Source of the DNA: CAVORD01 sp963698535
Lineage (GTDB): Bacteria > Bacteroidota > Bacteroidia > Bacteroidales > VadinHA17
Assembly: GCA_963698535.1 (NCBI GenBank)
Contig: CAVORD010000001.1
Span: 1,178,001-1,242,000 of the forward strand
DNA length: 64,000 nt
Direction: 5' to 3'
The position numbers and the translations under genes are program-made. This document shows, one piece after another, positions 9,131 to 18,749 of the stretch. Positions within the stretch are counted from its first letter, which is position 1; every line of letters starts with the position of its first letter. The notes under the pieces are model-generated. The model saw only the letters and a list, made by a program, of their open reading frames with translations, was not told the origin of the DNA and did not search any database.

Positions 9131-10201
9131 ATGTATACTTATAACTATCTCCTCGATTTCACAAAACGATCGTTTATGGCTATGGGCTGCAGTGCCAGCG
9201 ACAGCCTGACTATTGCAGAGGTATTTCTCGCAGCAGAAATACGTGGCCATGCCTCCCATGGAATGATAAGGCTTAAGGACTATTATGAGTTATGGAAAGC
9301 CGGACGGATAAACACTCAGCCGAATGTAAGGATAGTCCATGAATCACCGAGTACTGCAGTGGTTGATGGCGATAATGCCGTGGGCATGGTTACCGGGAAA
9401 AGGTCGATGGAGATAGCTATTGAGAAGGCTCGTACTGCAGGTACAGGATGGGTAGCCTCAAGAAATTCCAACCACTTTGGCATAGCCGGTTACTATTCGA
9501 TGATGGCCCTGAAGCATGATATGGTGGGTATATGCCTCACCAATGCCAATCCTCTTGTTGCTCCTACTTTTTCGGTAAGCCGTATGATGGGCACTAACCC
9601 CATCGCGGTTGCCATCCCGGCAGGGAAGATGCCTCCTCTTGTCGCCGACTTTGCAACGACTCCTATTGCAAGGGGCAAACTTGCCGTTGCTGAGAAAAAA
9701 AATGAGAAAGTTGCCCTGGGATTTGTCCAGGACGCGATGGGCAATCCAACTGATGATCCAACGATTTTAAAAAGAGGCGGGTCGATGCTTACCCTTGGTG
9801 GCGACAGAGTTCACGGCAGCCACAAGGGATACTGCCTCTCCGCACTTGTTGATATTTTTTCCTCAGTCTTCGGAGGTGCCAATTTCGGACCATTCGTGCC
9901 GCCAAGCGTAGCCTATTTACCAGTTCTCGATGAGAAGACAGGCGATGGTACCGGTCATTTTTTCGGGGCAATGAGGATAGATGCCTTTCGTCCGGCCGAT
10001 GAGTTCAAGTTGGTTATGGATAAATGGATAACTACTTTCAGAAATGCGACACCTGCTGAGGGTGAGGAAAAAGTGCTTATCCCCGGAGACCCGGAGAGAG
10101 AAGCGGAAGAGAGAATGATGAAGGAGGGTATATCCCTGGTTCCTGCTGTAAGGGATGACATAGCTGAAATCGCCCGATTATTGAATATTGACTTTTATTG
10201 A
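9131..10201 (+). CDS. Ldh-family malate/L-lactate/ureidoglycolate dehydrogenase
   Basis: Cytosolic NAD(P)-dependent 2-hydroxyacid dehydrogenase of the Ldh_2 family, which is unrelated to classical LDH. The 356-residue product has the conserved HASHGMIRLKDY segment near residue 37-48, SNHFGIAGYY, and the GTNPIAVAIP block in the middle. Family members act on malate, L-lactate, sulfolactate or ureidoglycolate, and the sequence does not decide among them. It follows the SDR gene after 29 bases. Confidence 0.9.
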   Translation: MYTYNYLLDFTKRSFMAMGCSASDSLTIAEVFLAAEIRGHASHGMIRLKDYYELWKAGRINTQPNVRIVHESPSTAVVDGDNAVGMVTGKRSMEIAIEKARTAGTGWVASRNSNHFGIAGYYSMMALKHDMVGICLTNANPLVAPTFSVSRMMGTNPIAVAIPAGKMPPLVADFATTPIARGKLAVAEKKNEKVALGFVQDAMGNPTDDPTILKRGGSMLTLGGDRVHGSHKGYCLSALVDIFSSVFGGANFGPFVPPSVAYLPVLDEKTGDGTGHFFGAMRIDAFRPADEFKLVMDKWITTFRNATPAEGEEKVLIPGDPEREAEERMMKEGISLVPAVRDDIAEIARLLNIDFY

Positions 10202-10392
10202 TCCCGGTAACTTCCATAAGAGGATATATACAGTCTTTGTTATACTTTAACCTGATAAATAAAACAACTGATATTCAGGGTTTATCTTCGTGTAGGTAGT
10301 TCTTAAAAAAACTATCATTCTTTGATCATCTTCTGTTTCAAATATCTGACTTAGATCATATTTTACTGTTATTATCCTAATCCCTTAAATCA

Positions 10393-10905
10393 ATGGAAAA
10401 GAATCTGTCCAATCAGAAGAGACCCAAAGGGCTCTTGTGTTTTGCAATTGTTTTGCTGCTACTTAATGCTGGTGTGACTCTAACAGGTCAGACTCCAACG
10501 AATTTTACCGGGAAATGGCTCTATGAAAAGAGCAAGAGCACTCCTGACAACCATGAACCTGACTGGGATGGCTCCATTGTACTTGTAATTACTCAGACCA
10601 CCTCTGACTTTACACTTGGTGAAATATACTCTCATCCTGAGAGACCCGACTGGGAAACCGGAACAGAATCATATAAACTTGATGGTGTGGAAAAGATCAC
10701 CAAACACGAGATTGGGGAAAATAAGAACAGCGCCATATGGTCAGCGGATAATAAGGTGCTGGTTATAAGTAATACTGACACACAGGAATTAAATGGTGTA
10801 ATGGCGGAATTTAAGGTTGTTGACACCTATACACTCTCTGACGACGGCAAGGTTCTCACAATTGACAGATACCGTAAAAATCCTGTAACCGGGGAATCAA
10901 AGTAA
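10393..10905 (+). CDS. Secreted protein of unknown function
   Basis: Not recognised. A 170-residue protein with an N-terminal hydrophobic segment (about residues 15-35, cleavage likely after LTGQ). Behind it is a beta-rich domain containing NFTGKWLYEKSKS, SIVLVITQT, SAIWSADNKVLVIS and TYTLSDDGKVLTIDRYR. The GKW start and paired strands resemble lipocalin/META-like barrel proteins, but this is only a fold impression. It stands alone, with about 190 bases before and 300 bases after it free of genes. Confidence 0.7.
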   Translation: MEKNLSNQKRPKGLLCFAIVLLLLNAGVTLTGQTPTNFTGKWLYEKSKSTPDNHEPDWDGSIVLVITQTTSDFTLGEIYSHPERPDWETGTESYKLDGVEKITKHEIGENKNSAIWSADNKVLVISNTDTQELNGVMAEFKVVDTYTLSDDGKVLTIDRYRKNPVTGESK

Positions 10906-11211
10906 GAAAACTATATGTGAGAAAATAATAAAAACATCTCCTTATTATCGCAGCAGTTTAGGCATTTACATGATTATGGCTTTATTGATTGTAAATGTCA
11001 AATGATAGTTATATGATAATTGTTATTAAATTTGTTTAGAAACTTCCGTGTTGGTAATTTGCATGAGCATCAGCATGGCAGCAGTCTGCTTTTCACCCGC
11101 GTGGTAAATGTTATGGTAATTTAAAATGTCATGACCCGGGAAATGGAGAAAGGGATCTGAATAAATTCCCTTCTTGCGGGTGCATGGGGACCGTTTGAAC
11201 ATCTAATACAG
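10906..11211. other. Intergenic stretch without recognised features
   Basis: 306 AT-rich bases between the secreted hypothetical gene and the sensor kinase. I see no open frame, RNA fold or repeat that I can support. No copy of the 21-bp-spaced direct repeat found in the 17-31 kb island is present. Confidence 0.5.
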
Positions 11212-12141
11212 ATGCTGCAGATAGATATGATTTACAATAAAATAACTCTGGCCTTTCCTGACAAGGAGGAAAAACTATTCCTGAAAACATACTTCCGGGA
11301 CTCACTCTATCAATTCAGAGTATCCTTTGTAATGGTTACCTTTCTCTACGCCCTCTTTGGGTATCTGGATTCAATTATGTTTCCCGAATATGCCAGACTC
11401 TTCCACATTATTCGTTATCTGATCGTGGTGCCTGTATTGTCTGCAGTATTCCTTCTCTCTTTTACTAAAATATTCCAGAGGATCTGGCAGGAGTTATTGC
11501 TTGTCAGTTTCATTCTGGGAGGTTCGGGTATTAGTATAATGACAATGCTTGTGCCTGACAACTATGCATATTATGCAGGTATGATGCTTATTTTTTCAGC
11601 AGGCTATTTCTTTATCAAGCTTCGTTTTTTCCTGGCTTCAATTGCGGGCCTGATTACACTGATTATTTTCAATATCGGAGCAATATTTTATTCTGATGCA
11701 CCTGCATTAATACTTGTCACAACTAACTCATTTTTCATCAGCGCGAATATTATCGGGATGTTTGCTGCCTATAATATAGAGTTCTATGCCCGGCGTAATT
11801 TCTTTCTAAACTATGAACTTGATAAAGAAAAATTTGAAATTGAAAATATTAACAAAAATCTCGAAATAACAATTAAGGAGCGAACCAAAGAGGTGATCCT
11901 GGCAAAGGAAGCAGCTGAAACAAACAGTGCCAATGTAACAGCTATAATAGAAGGTACCAGCAACAGTATCTGGGCATTTAACAGAAATTTTGAGATATTA
12001 TTCATAAATCAGGTCTTCCGGGAGGAGTTTTTACAAGCTTTTGGTGTAAAGCTGGATATTGGGGTTAACCTTGTAAATGCACTACCTGAAGAAATCCGTG
12101 ACGTCTGGGAAGTCACGGTACAAAAGGGTGCTGAACAATGA
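11212..12141 (+). CDS. Membrane sensor histidine kinase, 5' part (frameshifted)
   Basis: N-terminal 309 residues of a sensor kinase. Residues 30-200 contain about six hydrophobic segments (a MASE-like integral membrane sensor), followed by a coiled coil (about 205-235) and the first half of a PAS domain (VTAIIEGTSNSIWAFN). The frame stops at 12139-12141. Removing one base from the A4G3 run at 12122-12128 continues the PAS as QRVLNNEQFTVEDV. A second one-base excess in GATTGG near 12180 must also be removed to reach the frame of the kinase half. Both indels lie within about 60 bases, so this and the next entry are one gene of about 610 codons. Confidence 0.8.
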   Translation: MLQIDMIYNKITLAFPDKEEKLFLKTYFRDSLYQFRVSFVMVTFLYALFGYLDSIMFPEYARLFHIIRYLIVVPVLSAVFLLSFTKIFQRIWQELLLVSFILGGSGISIMTMLVPDNYAYYAGMMLIFSAGYFFIKLRFFLASIAGLITLIIFNIGAIFYSDAPALILVTTNSFFISANIIGMFAAYNIEFYARRNFFLNYELDKEKFEIENINKNLEITIKERTKEVILAKEAAETNSANVTAIIEGTSNSIWAFNRNFEILFINQVFREEFLQAFGVKLDIGVNLVNALPEEIRDVWEVTVQKGAEQ

Positions 12142-13052
12142 GCAGTTCACCGTTGAGGACGTCATTAATAGCAGCGATTGGAACGATCTACATTCAGATA
12201 ACTTTCAATCCCATAATAAGTAAAGGGGAGGTTGTCGGAGGTTCATGCTTTGGCGACAATATTACTCTGAGAAAGATTGCTGAGATTGAACTGCAAAAGG
12301 CAAAGGATAAAGCAGAAGAGAGCGACAGGCTTAAGTCGGCCTTTCTGGCCAATATGAGCCACGAGATCCGTACTCCGATGAATGGGATCCTGGGCTTTTC
12401 TGAACTTCTTAAAAATTCTGATCTTACAGGCGAGGAGCAACAAGAGTATATCGGCATCATTGAAAAGAGTGGCGCACGAATGCTCAACATTATCAATAAT
12501 ATAATCGACATCTCTAAGATCGAGGCAGGGCAGATGAAGGTTGATATCAGGTCAACGAATATCAATGAGCTGACAGAATATATTTATAACTTCTTTAAAC
12601 CTGAAGTTGAGTCAAAGGGAATGAATCTCGCTGTTAAGAATTCTCTTAAATCAGAAGAATCCGATATATATACCGATCATGAGAAAGTATATGCCATTTT
12701 CACCAATCTTGTGAAAAATGCAATTAAGTACAGCAATAACGGATCAATAGAATTTGGCTACCACAAAAATGGAGAATTCCTTGAATGTTTTGTCACCGAT
12801 ACAGGCATTGGTATCCCCGAAGACAGGCAAGCTGTTATTTTTGAGCGATTTGTTCAGGCCGACATCTCCGACATGCAGGCACGCCAGGGAGCAGGTCTGG
12901 GACTAGCCATAACTAAAGCATACGTAGAGATGCTAAATGGTAAGATATGGCTGCAAAGCGAACCCGGAAAGGGGTCAACTTTCTATTTTACCATCCCCTA
13001 TAATACTCAGCCACAAAGTAATATCCTGATCGGCGCACAGGCTCAATCATAA
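12138..13052 (+). CDS. Membrane sensor histidine kinase, 3' part (frameshifted)
   Basis: Continuation of the preceding kinase; the first roughly 15 codons as read here are out of the ancestral frame. From IYIQITFNPI the end of the PAS domain is correct (GEVVGGSCFGDNITLRK). A coiled linker follows, then the HisKA box FLANMSHEIRTPMNGILGF with the phospho-accepting histidine. The HATPase_c domain has LVKNAIKYSNNG (N box), DTGIGIPE (G1) and GAGLGLAI (G2). No receiver domain follows, so the partner regulator is elsewhere. There is no adjacent response regulator gene. Confidence 0.85.
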   Translation: MSSSPLRTSLIAAIGTIYIQITFNPIISKGEVVGGSCFGDNITLRKIAEIELQKAKDKAEESDRLKSAFLANMSHEIRTPMNGILGFSELLKNSDLTGEEQQEYIGIIEKSGARMLNIINNIIDISKIEAGQMKVDIRSTNINELTEYIYNFFKPEVESKGMNLAVKNSLKSEESDIYTDHEKVYAIFTNLVKNAIKYSNNGSIEFGYHKNGEFLECFVTDTGIGIPEDRQAVIFERFVQADISDMQARQGAGLGLAITKAYVEMLNGKIWLQSEPGKGSTFYFTIPYNTQPQSNILIGAQAQS

Positions 13053-13253
13053 GGATAGCGGATATTACAAGGTCATCCTGACTATCAGCTCTTTCAGCAA
13101 CCCAATTCACGCCCCTCTCCTTTTTATTTTAGTTGCATGGGTAACACTCATTAGTTTTACTGCAGATTTATTTTCGGACAGGTAACTCAGATGAGACAAA
13201 CACCATCTGACTGATCCTGAGACAGTAGATAACAAATTGATAATTACTTCGGT

Positions 13254-14367
13254 GTGATGAATAGTATTAAAAACTTAAAAAGTATGCTTGTGATAATACC
13301 TGGTCTCTTAATATCTTCCCTTCTGATCCTGACCGGACTGCTTCTGGTATTCAGCCCGGGGAAAATCAAACAGCTTGTTGACATCAATGGTAACCCGATA
13401 CCCAATAGTATTTCAGAAAAGATCTATGTTGAAATCGGTGGTATAAAGCAGGGGATGTTCATCAAGAGCAAAAACAAGGAAAATCCGGTTCTTCTATACC
13501 TGCACGGGGGAATACCCGATTACTTTCTTACCCGCAGGTACCCAACCGGTCTGGAAGACTATTTCACTGTGGTCTGGTGGGAACAACGGGGCTCGGGATT
13601 ATCGTTCGGATCGGGCCTGGATAGGGAGACAATGAACCTTGATCAGATGATATCAGATATCCGGGAGGTAACCAATTACCTTCGCACTCGCTTTGGACAG
13701 GATAAGATATACCTGTTAGGGCGCTCCGGTGGATCTTTCATTGGAATACAGGCTGCAGTAATGACACCTGAGTTGTATCATGCCTACATCGGCGTCGGAC
13801 AGATGTCGGACCAGTTAAAATCTGAAAGAATGGCATATGAATATATGCTGACACAATACAGGGATGCAGGGAACAGGAAAATGGTACGAAAACTGGAGGC
13901 CTCGCCGGTTACAGAAACGATCCCTGACGGATACCTCAAACTGCGGGACCAGGCAATGCACAAGCTCGGAATTGGTACGACACGTGACATGAATTCAATA
14001 ATAACAGGCATTTTCATACCGTCGCTGTTATGCAGGGAGTACACATTAAAGGAGAAATTCAATTTATGGCGAGGCAAAGCCCGATCGGGCGTCCACCCCC
14101 TCTGGGATACTATTCTTGCAACTGATTTGTCCAAACAGGTGAAGGAAGTGAATATCCCGGTCTACTTTTTCCACGGGATATACGACTACACTGTATCCTA
14201 CACCCTGGCAAAGAGACTGTTATGAGGCTTTAGATGCACCGTTAAAAGGGTTTTATACGTTTGAGAATTCCGCACACAGCCCCCTGTTCGAGGAACCTGA
14301 AAAAGTAAGGAACATTATCGGACAGGATGTCTTAATGTGGAAGAAATCTTTGGCTGATTATAAATAA
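13254..14367 (+). pseudogene. Alpha/beta hydrolase, reading frame shifted near the 3' end
   Basis: Alpha/beta-hydrolase with an N-terminal membrane anchor (about residues 10-32). The oxyanion HGG segment YLHGGIPDYF, the strand VVWWEQRGSG and the nucleophile elbow GRSGGS are intact. The open frame ends at 14225 after AKRLL. Dropping one T at about 14221-14222 continues as LYEALDAPLKGFYTFENSAHSP to a stop at 14365-14367, which restores the catalytic histidine region typical of the family. I therefore read one gene of about 370 codons with a single-base insertion; the visible frame alone would lack the histidine. Substrate unknown. Confidence 0.75.
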
Positions 14368-14502
14368 AGTGAGAAGCACTTTTATCTGACTATGCTGAAA
14401 TACAAGCAGGTATTGAATCCTTTTTCGACTTTGCCCCCTTTACCTTATCTTAGTGCTAATTATGGGTGACAGTGGTTAATTAATGCCCTATCTCTTTTTC
14501 AA

Positions 14503-15786
14503 TCAACTTTTAGATATCTCATCAAGGGAATTAATCAGATAGTTTATATCTGATTTCGTAATGTATATCGAAAGAGATATTCGAAGTGCATTCAGGTCGT
14601 GCTCGGTCATAGGACGACAGTCTATCTTATATTTATCAAGCAGGATGTTCCGCACGTTGTTAACATCTTTCCCTTTCAGTTCAACCACTATTATACCTGC
14701 TGACAGATCATCATGCGATGGTGTTTTAATTATGAAATCACCTATATTTTCAATATTGGCTCTGAAATACTTTTTCAGCTCATATATGCGCTTCCCGATT
14801 CTTTCTTGTCCCACAAGTGAATTGAAATCAAGGGCATTTCCTAAACCCAGATAATCCGGAAGATTGCGTGTATTATAGTTTTCAAACCTGCGAATAGATT
14901 TATCTTCGTAGCCATTTGATACTATCAAAGGGTTGATAAGTCTCTGTGATTCTTTTTTAACATAAAAAACCCCTACCCCCTTTGGTGAAAACAACCACTT
15001 ATGAGAACTTGCTGCATAAAAATCGCAACCCATGTCATTCAGATCAATTGGTAACATCCCGGCTGATTGCGCACCGTCGACCGCGACCAGAATACCCTTG
15101 GAATGGGCATATTCTGACACCTGCTTCACAGGCAGAATCATCCCGTTTGTATTGACGATATGACACATTGAAATTACTTTGGTTTTCGAAGTAACGGCCT
15201 TTTTATAGACATCAACTAGCTCATCGGCTGTTTCAGGAAGAATTGGCAGCTGTGGCTGCACCAACTTAATACCCTTACTCTCCTGCCAGTATTTCCATGG
15301 AATAGTACCGCTCGGATGTTCATGATCAGCAACAATTACTTCATCACCAGGCTTTAACTTCAGACTTGCAGCAATAACATTCATACCTTCAGTCGTGTTA
15401 TGGTTAATGGCGATCTCTTCTGTTAAGACTCCAAGCAACTGAGCTGCCTTTCTCCTTACATTTTCCTTCTCCTCGTTCCAGCCTCCCCACATGTACTTCG
15501 AGGGGAAGCTATCAAGCATTCTGCGATATTTTTCCGTCGCATCCCTCACCAGTTCAGGGCTCGGTCCTAATGATGCATTATTAAAATAGCAGATGCCATT
15601 TTCAAATTCAAACTGTTGTTTGATGAGTTCCCAGTAAGCCTCACTGTTGTCATCTTCAGAAATTGAGCCTGCAAAGTTCCTTGTCCTGGAAACCATATCA
15701 GCCTTTAATTCACTGCTTAATATGATACTCCCTGTCAGTCCGGCCAGGGTGGTTTGAATAAATCTTCTCCTGTTAAAATCTGTCAT
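14503..15786 (-). CDS. Class V aminotransferase-like PLP enzyme with Tat-type signal
   Basis: PLP-dependent enzyme of the aminotransferase class V / isopenicillin-N-epimerase-like family (cysteine desulfurase fold), 427 residues. The cofactor lysine is in SSHKWLFSPKG and the PLP-binding aspartate in VDGAQSAGMLP. The N-terminus NRRRFIQTTLAGLTGS, followed by a hydrophobic stretch, is a twin-arginine signal. The folded holoenzyme is therefore probably exported to the periplasm. It is a single gene with no pathway neighbours, so the reaction is undefined. Confidence 0.85.
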   Translation of the reverse strand: MTDFNRRRFIQTTLAGLTGSIILSSELKADMVSRTRNFAGSISEDDNSEAYWELIKQQFEFENGICYFNNASLGPSPELVRDATEKYRRMLDSFPSKYMWGGWNEEKENVRRKAAQLLGVLTEEIAINHNTTEGMNVIAASLKLKPGDEVIVADHEHPSGTIPWKYWQESKGIKLVQPQLPILPETADELVDVYKKAVTSKTKVISMCHIVNTNGMILPVKQVSEYAHSKGILVAVDGAQSAGMLPIDLNDMGCDFYAASSHKWLFSPKGVGVFYVKKESQRLINPLIVSNGYEDKSIRRFENYNTRNLPDYLGLGNALDFNSLVGQERIGKRIYELKKYFRANIENIGDFIIKTPSHDDLSAGIIVVELKGKDVNNVRNILLDKYKIDCRPMTEHDLNALRISLSIYITKSDINYLINSLDEISKS

Positions 15787-16157
15787 CTTAAAATAGTTAG
15801 GATAAAAATATAGTGGTTTTATATTTCGCCGCCATCAACGCACATGCTAATAGAAACTAAGATAAGTCTATTATCTACGAAATTCAATAAGGCATTGCCA
15901 ACATAATAACAAACCGGCCAGATGAAAAATGCATATTCTGCTCTTGCCACCATTGGCTATTGTCATCTATTTTAATGATCATCCATTTAAATATATGGTG
16001 ATTCATTTTTTTAACAGCTTATTCCAGTTACACTCCCCTGAAGGGTGGATATACACTTGCATCCGGAGACTTGTTTCCAACATAAATGGAGTACCTTTAT
16101 TATGTAAATACGGACATTAACTTTCTTCACCACTAGCCAGAGAATTGATTTTAGTTA
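15787..16157. other. Intergenic stretch without recognised genes
   Basis: 371 bases between divergent genes, AT-rich. It holds a TACCTTTA sequence (16093-16100) followed by a TTATGTAAA half-site (16100-16108), but no second repeat at 21 bp, so it does not match the island promoter. No RNA or coding sequence is supportable. Confidence 0.4.
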
Positions 16158-16817
16158 ATGAAGAGTCGGAAAGCAGATCACTTGGACATGAGTATCGACA
16201 AAAAGGCAGAGAAGTTCTGGGACAGAATGGCAAAGCAGTTTGAAAAACGCTCTGGTCGAACAGAAGAACCTGACTTTAAAAGGATAAAGGGATTCCTCAG
16301 GGTGAGCGACTCTGTTCTGGACTGCGGATGTGCCACAGGAGTTATTACGTGTGCGTTGGCCGGAGATGTGAAGGAGATATTGGGTCTGGATATATCATCT
16401 GCAATGATCGAAGTCGCCAGGAAGAGAGCTGACGAGATGGAGATTGAAAATATTGATTTTCTGAAGGGCACGATTGATGACGAAACCCTTAAGCCCCGCT
16501 CTTTCGATGTAATAATAGCTTTCAATATCCTTCATTTCTATATGGATACTGATAGGGTCTTTCTGAGATTCAACGAGCTGCTGAAACCTGAAGGAAGAGT
16601 TATTATTTCAACATCATGTATCGGGGAGAGATCATTTGCAAATACTCTTCAGGTCGTATTCTTTACTTTAATGAACCGTATAGGCGTTCTCCCCTATATG
16701 AAGTTTTACAAACTTTCAGAATTCACAGGCTCGATTCTCAGATCTGATTTTCACATTATTGAAACCATAAAGCTGAAAGGCTCATCACACTACTTCATAG
16801 CGGCCAGGAAGGCTTAA
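16158..16817 (+). CDS. Class I SAM-dependent methyltransferase
   Basis: Rossmann-fold methyltransferase, 219 residues. SAM motif I is VLDCGCATGVIT (about 54-65), motif II LGLDISSAMIEVARKRA follows, and IIAFNILHFYMD is the post-II region. An alternative start is the ATG at 16188 (MSIDKKAEKFWDRMA), which resembles family N-termini more closely. The substrate is not evident, and there is no operon partner downstream because an activator-type promoter starts the next unit. Confidence 0.85.
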   Translation: MKSRKADHLDMSIDKKAEKFWDRMAKQFEKRSGRTEEPDFKRIKGFLRVSDSVLDCGCATGVITCALAGDVKEILGLDISSAMIEVARKRADEMEIENIDFLKGTIDDETLKPRSFDVIIAFNILHFYMDTDRVFLRFNELLKPEGRVIISTSCIGERSFANTLQVVFFTLMNRIGVLPYMKFYKLSEFTGSILRSDFHIIETIKLKGSSHYFIAARKA

Positions 16818-16885
16818 CAGAAAGTAACACTCTACCCTGGTTACTTTTTACTCTTTACTTCTAACAAGAAATTATTCACTCTATA

Positions 16886-16950
16886 TGTGAATTATGTAAC
16901 TCTTTTAAAATGTTATGTAACATTTTCATCTGCTTGCGTAACTACCTTTC
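16886..16950 (+). promoter_or_regulatory. Island promoter A: 21-bp direct repeats plus -7 box
   Basis: TGTGAA is followed by TTATGTAAC (16892-16900) and, exactly 21 bp on, a second TTATGTAAC (16913-16921). A third related TTGCGTAAC (16934-16942) is again 21 bp further on. The -7-like TACCTTTC (16943-16950) begins 30 bp after the second repeat. No TTG is found at the -33 position, as expected for an activator-dependent promoter. It drives the OmpA-like gene 47 bases downstream. Confidence 0.7.
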
Positions 16951-16996
16951 GTAGCGAAATATTTAATGGAATCTTTTCCCAATTAATAACACTAAG

Positions 16997-17668
16997 ATGA
17001 AAAAGTTACAAATGAGTTTTGCTGTTCTTTTAAGTGCAGCATTGATTTTCCAGGGGTGTGCCTCATGGAACAAAACACAAAAAGGTGCAGTTATCGGAAC
17101 TGCTGCCGGCGGTGGAATGGGTGCAGTTATCGGCAAAGCTGCGGGAAACACGGCATTGGGGGCAATTTTCGGTGCAGCAGTAGGAGGCGCGGCAGGTGTT
17201 GTGATTGGACATCAGATGGATAAACAAGCCGACGAGATTGAAAAAAATGTCCCGGGAGCTAAGGTTGAACGTGTTGGTGAAGGTATTGTTGTAGAATTCA
17301 GCAGTAATGTTCTGTTCGGATTTGATAAGACAAATCTATCAACCGAATCAAAGGCCAGTCTTGACAAACTGGTACAGGTGCTTAATACATATAAGGATAC
17401 AGATATTGAATTGCAGGGTCATACCGATAGCAAAGGAAGTGTCTCTTATAATCAGAATCTTTCAGAAGAGAGAGCCGGATCAGTATCAGCATACCTCGTT
17501 GGTGCAGGTATAAACTTCAGCCGTATGACCATCAAAGGGTTTGGAGAAGGTATTCCAAAATATGACAATGCTACTGCCGAGGGACGTTCACAGAACCGAA
17601 GGGTTGAATTTCTTATTACTGCAAATGAAAAGATGAAGGCTGAGGCCGGTAAAGGACAAAGTAACTAG
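16997..17668 (+). CDS. OmpA-family lipoprotein with glycine-zipper domain
   Basis: Envelope protein of 223 residues. It has a lipoprotein signal with lipobox (LIFQGC, Cys 21), then a glycine-zipper segment at about residues 30-73 (GAVIGTAAGGGMGAVIG and a second GAxxG run) likely to insert in membrane. The C-terminal OmpA domain (about 95-212) has LQGHTDSKGS and the peptidoglycan-binding NQNLSEERAGSV motif, ending with SQNRRVEFLI. It should tether the outer membrane to peptidoglycan. Promoter A lies directly upstream and the barrel protein gene follows after 67 bases. Confidence 0.92.
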   Translation: MKKLQMSFAVLLSAALIFQGCASWNKTQKGAVIGTAAGGGMGAVIGKAAGNTALGAIFGAAVGGAAGVVIGHQMDKQADEIEKNVPGAKVERVGEGIVVEFSSNVLFGFDKTNLSTESKASLDKLVQVLNTYKDTDIELQGHTDSKGSVSYNQNLSEERAGSVSAYLVGAGINFSRMTIKGFGEGIPKYDNATAEGRSQNRRVEFLITANEKMKAEAGKGQSN

Positions 17669-17735
17669 TTGTACACACCTTACCAAAGGATCAAAGAGTA
17701 AAACAATCAAAGAATATAAAGTAAATAATAATATC

Positions 17736-18425
17736 ATGATGAAGACAAAACTGATTTCCATTTCCCTGATGCTTCTCCTATCTTTACCACTGTTAAATGG
17801 ACAGAGTGACATAAAGGAGAAACCATCCTTTGCTATTATCGGTGGCGTAGATTTACGGAACTTAACAGGAAAAGATAATAGTGGTGACAAACTTACAAAT
17901 GATATGATCGTTGGCTTTCATGCCGGTGTCAATATTCAATTGCCTATAGCCCCCGAGTTCTTCTTTCAGCCAGGGCTTCTGTTCTCAACAAAGGGAGCAA
18001 AAAATTCTTATGGCTCACTAACAGGGACATATAACCTCTCATATATTGAACTTCCCCTTAACTTAGTGTATAAAGGTGCGTTGGGCAATGGCTTTGTTAT
18101 GGTAGGTTTCGGACCCTATTTTGCTTATGCAATAGGAGGTAAATCAAGTATTTACGACGCTAATGTAACATTTGAGAAAGATATCATCTTTAAAAACACT
18201 GTTGTCTCGGGTGATGATTACTTAACCGTTTATGCTAAAAGATTTGATGCCGGTGGCAATATTTTTGCAGGTTATGAAACGGCAGGCGGATTGTTTTTCC
18301 AACTTGATACTCAATTGGGAATGCTCATGATAAATCCGGAAGATCAACGGCTTATTCCTGAGTTCAGTGAATCGTTGTCACTTAAAAATATTGGCTTCGG
18401 ACTCTCATTGGGTTACAGGTTCTGA
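17736..18425 (+). CDS. Outer membrane beta-barrel protein (PorT-fold porin family)
   Basis: A 229-residue protein with a signal peptide (MMKTKLISISLMLLLSLPLLNGQ) and a small barrel of the OMP_b-brl_2 type. Recognisable strands include FFQPGLLFSTKGAK, YIELPLNLVYKG and a final GFGLSLGYRF ending in the aromatic residue typical of barrels. Function unknown. It follows the OmpA-like gene in the same direction and is closed by a strong hairpin terminator. Confidence 0.85.
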   Translation: MMKTKLISISLMLLLSLPLLNGQSDIKEKPSFAIIGGVDLRNLTGKDNSGDKLTNDMIVGFHAGVNIQLPIAPEFFFQPGLLFSTKGAKNSYGSLTGTYNLSYIELPLNLVYKGALGNGFVMVGFGPYFAYAIGGKSSIYDANVTFEKDIIFKNTVVSGDDYLTVYAKRFDAGGNIFAGYETAGGLFFQLDTQLGMLMINPEDQRLIPEFSESLSLKNIGFGLSLGYRF

Positions 18426-18444
18426 TTACCACTATTATAATTAA

Positions 18445-18485
18445 AAGAGAGTGTCCCGGAAATCCCGGGACACTCTCTTCTTTTT
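18445..18485 (+). terminator. Rho-independent terminator
   Basis: A 15-bp perfect stem (18445-18459 with 18465-18479) encloses a 5-base loop and is followed by a T-rich tract. It ends the OmpA/porin unit and may also serve the convergent csbD gene. Confidence 0.88.
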
Positions 18486-18532
18486 ATACTAACTGATCCG
18501 GCAAAAGGGTCTGTTTTTTGAATAAGATTTGA

Positions 18533-18718
18533 TTAAAGTGAATCTATAATTCTTATTACTTCTTCTTTTGACTTACCAAGTTTGACCTGGAGTCTTTCAA
18601 GAACCTCATCCTTTTTACCTTCCTCAAATATCATCTCATTACCTGTAAGCACAAAAATTTTTTGCTTCAGTTTATCTTTCTGATCTATCCAGCGTCCTTT
18701 ATCGTCTGTCAGGTTCAT
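18533..18718 (-). CDS. CsbD-family general stress protein
   Basis: A small hydrophilic protein of 61 residues with the CsbD-like pattern: N-terminal KGRWIDQKDKLKQKI, central EGKKDEVLERLQVKLGKSKEEV and a short helix. Bacteroidota CsbD proteins are abundant stress-induced proteins of unknown biochemical role. A weaker member of the island promoter family (site H) lies directly upstream, which agrees with a stress role. Confidence 0.8.
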   Translation of the reverse strand: MNLTDDKGRWIDQKDKLKQKIFVLTGNEMIFEEGKKDEVLERLQVKLGKSKEEVIRIIDSL

Positions 18719-18749
18719 TGCTAATTAAATTGTTACGGAGTTTACAGTT

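Noticed and set aside
16093..16108. TACCTTTA and TTATGTAAA before the methyltransferase gene
   Set aside because: No second half-site 21 bp away and the half-site is downstream, not upstream, of the -7-like box; not counted as an island promoter.
15929..16120. 63-codon plus-strand frame in the gap before the methyltransferase
   Set aside because: No ribosome binding site, no recognisable motif and unlikely composition; treated as noncoding.
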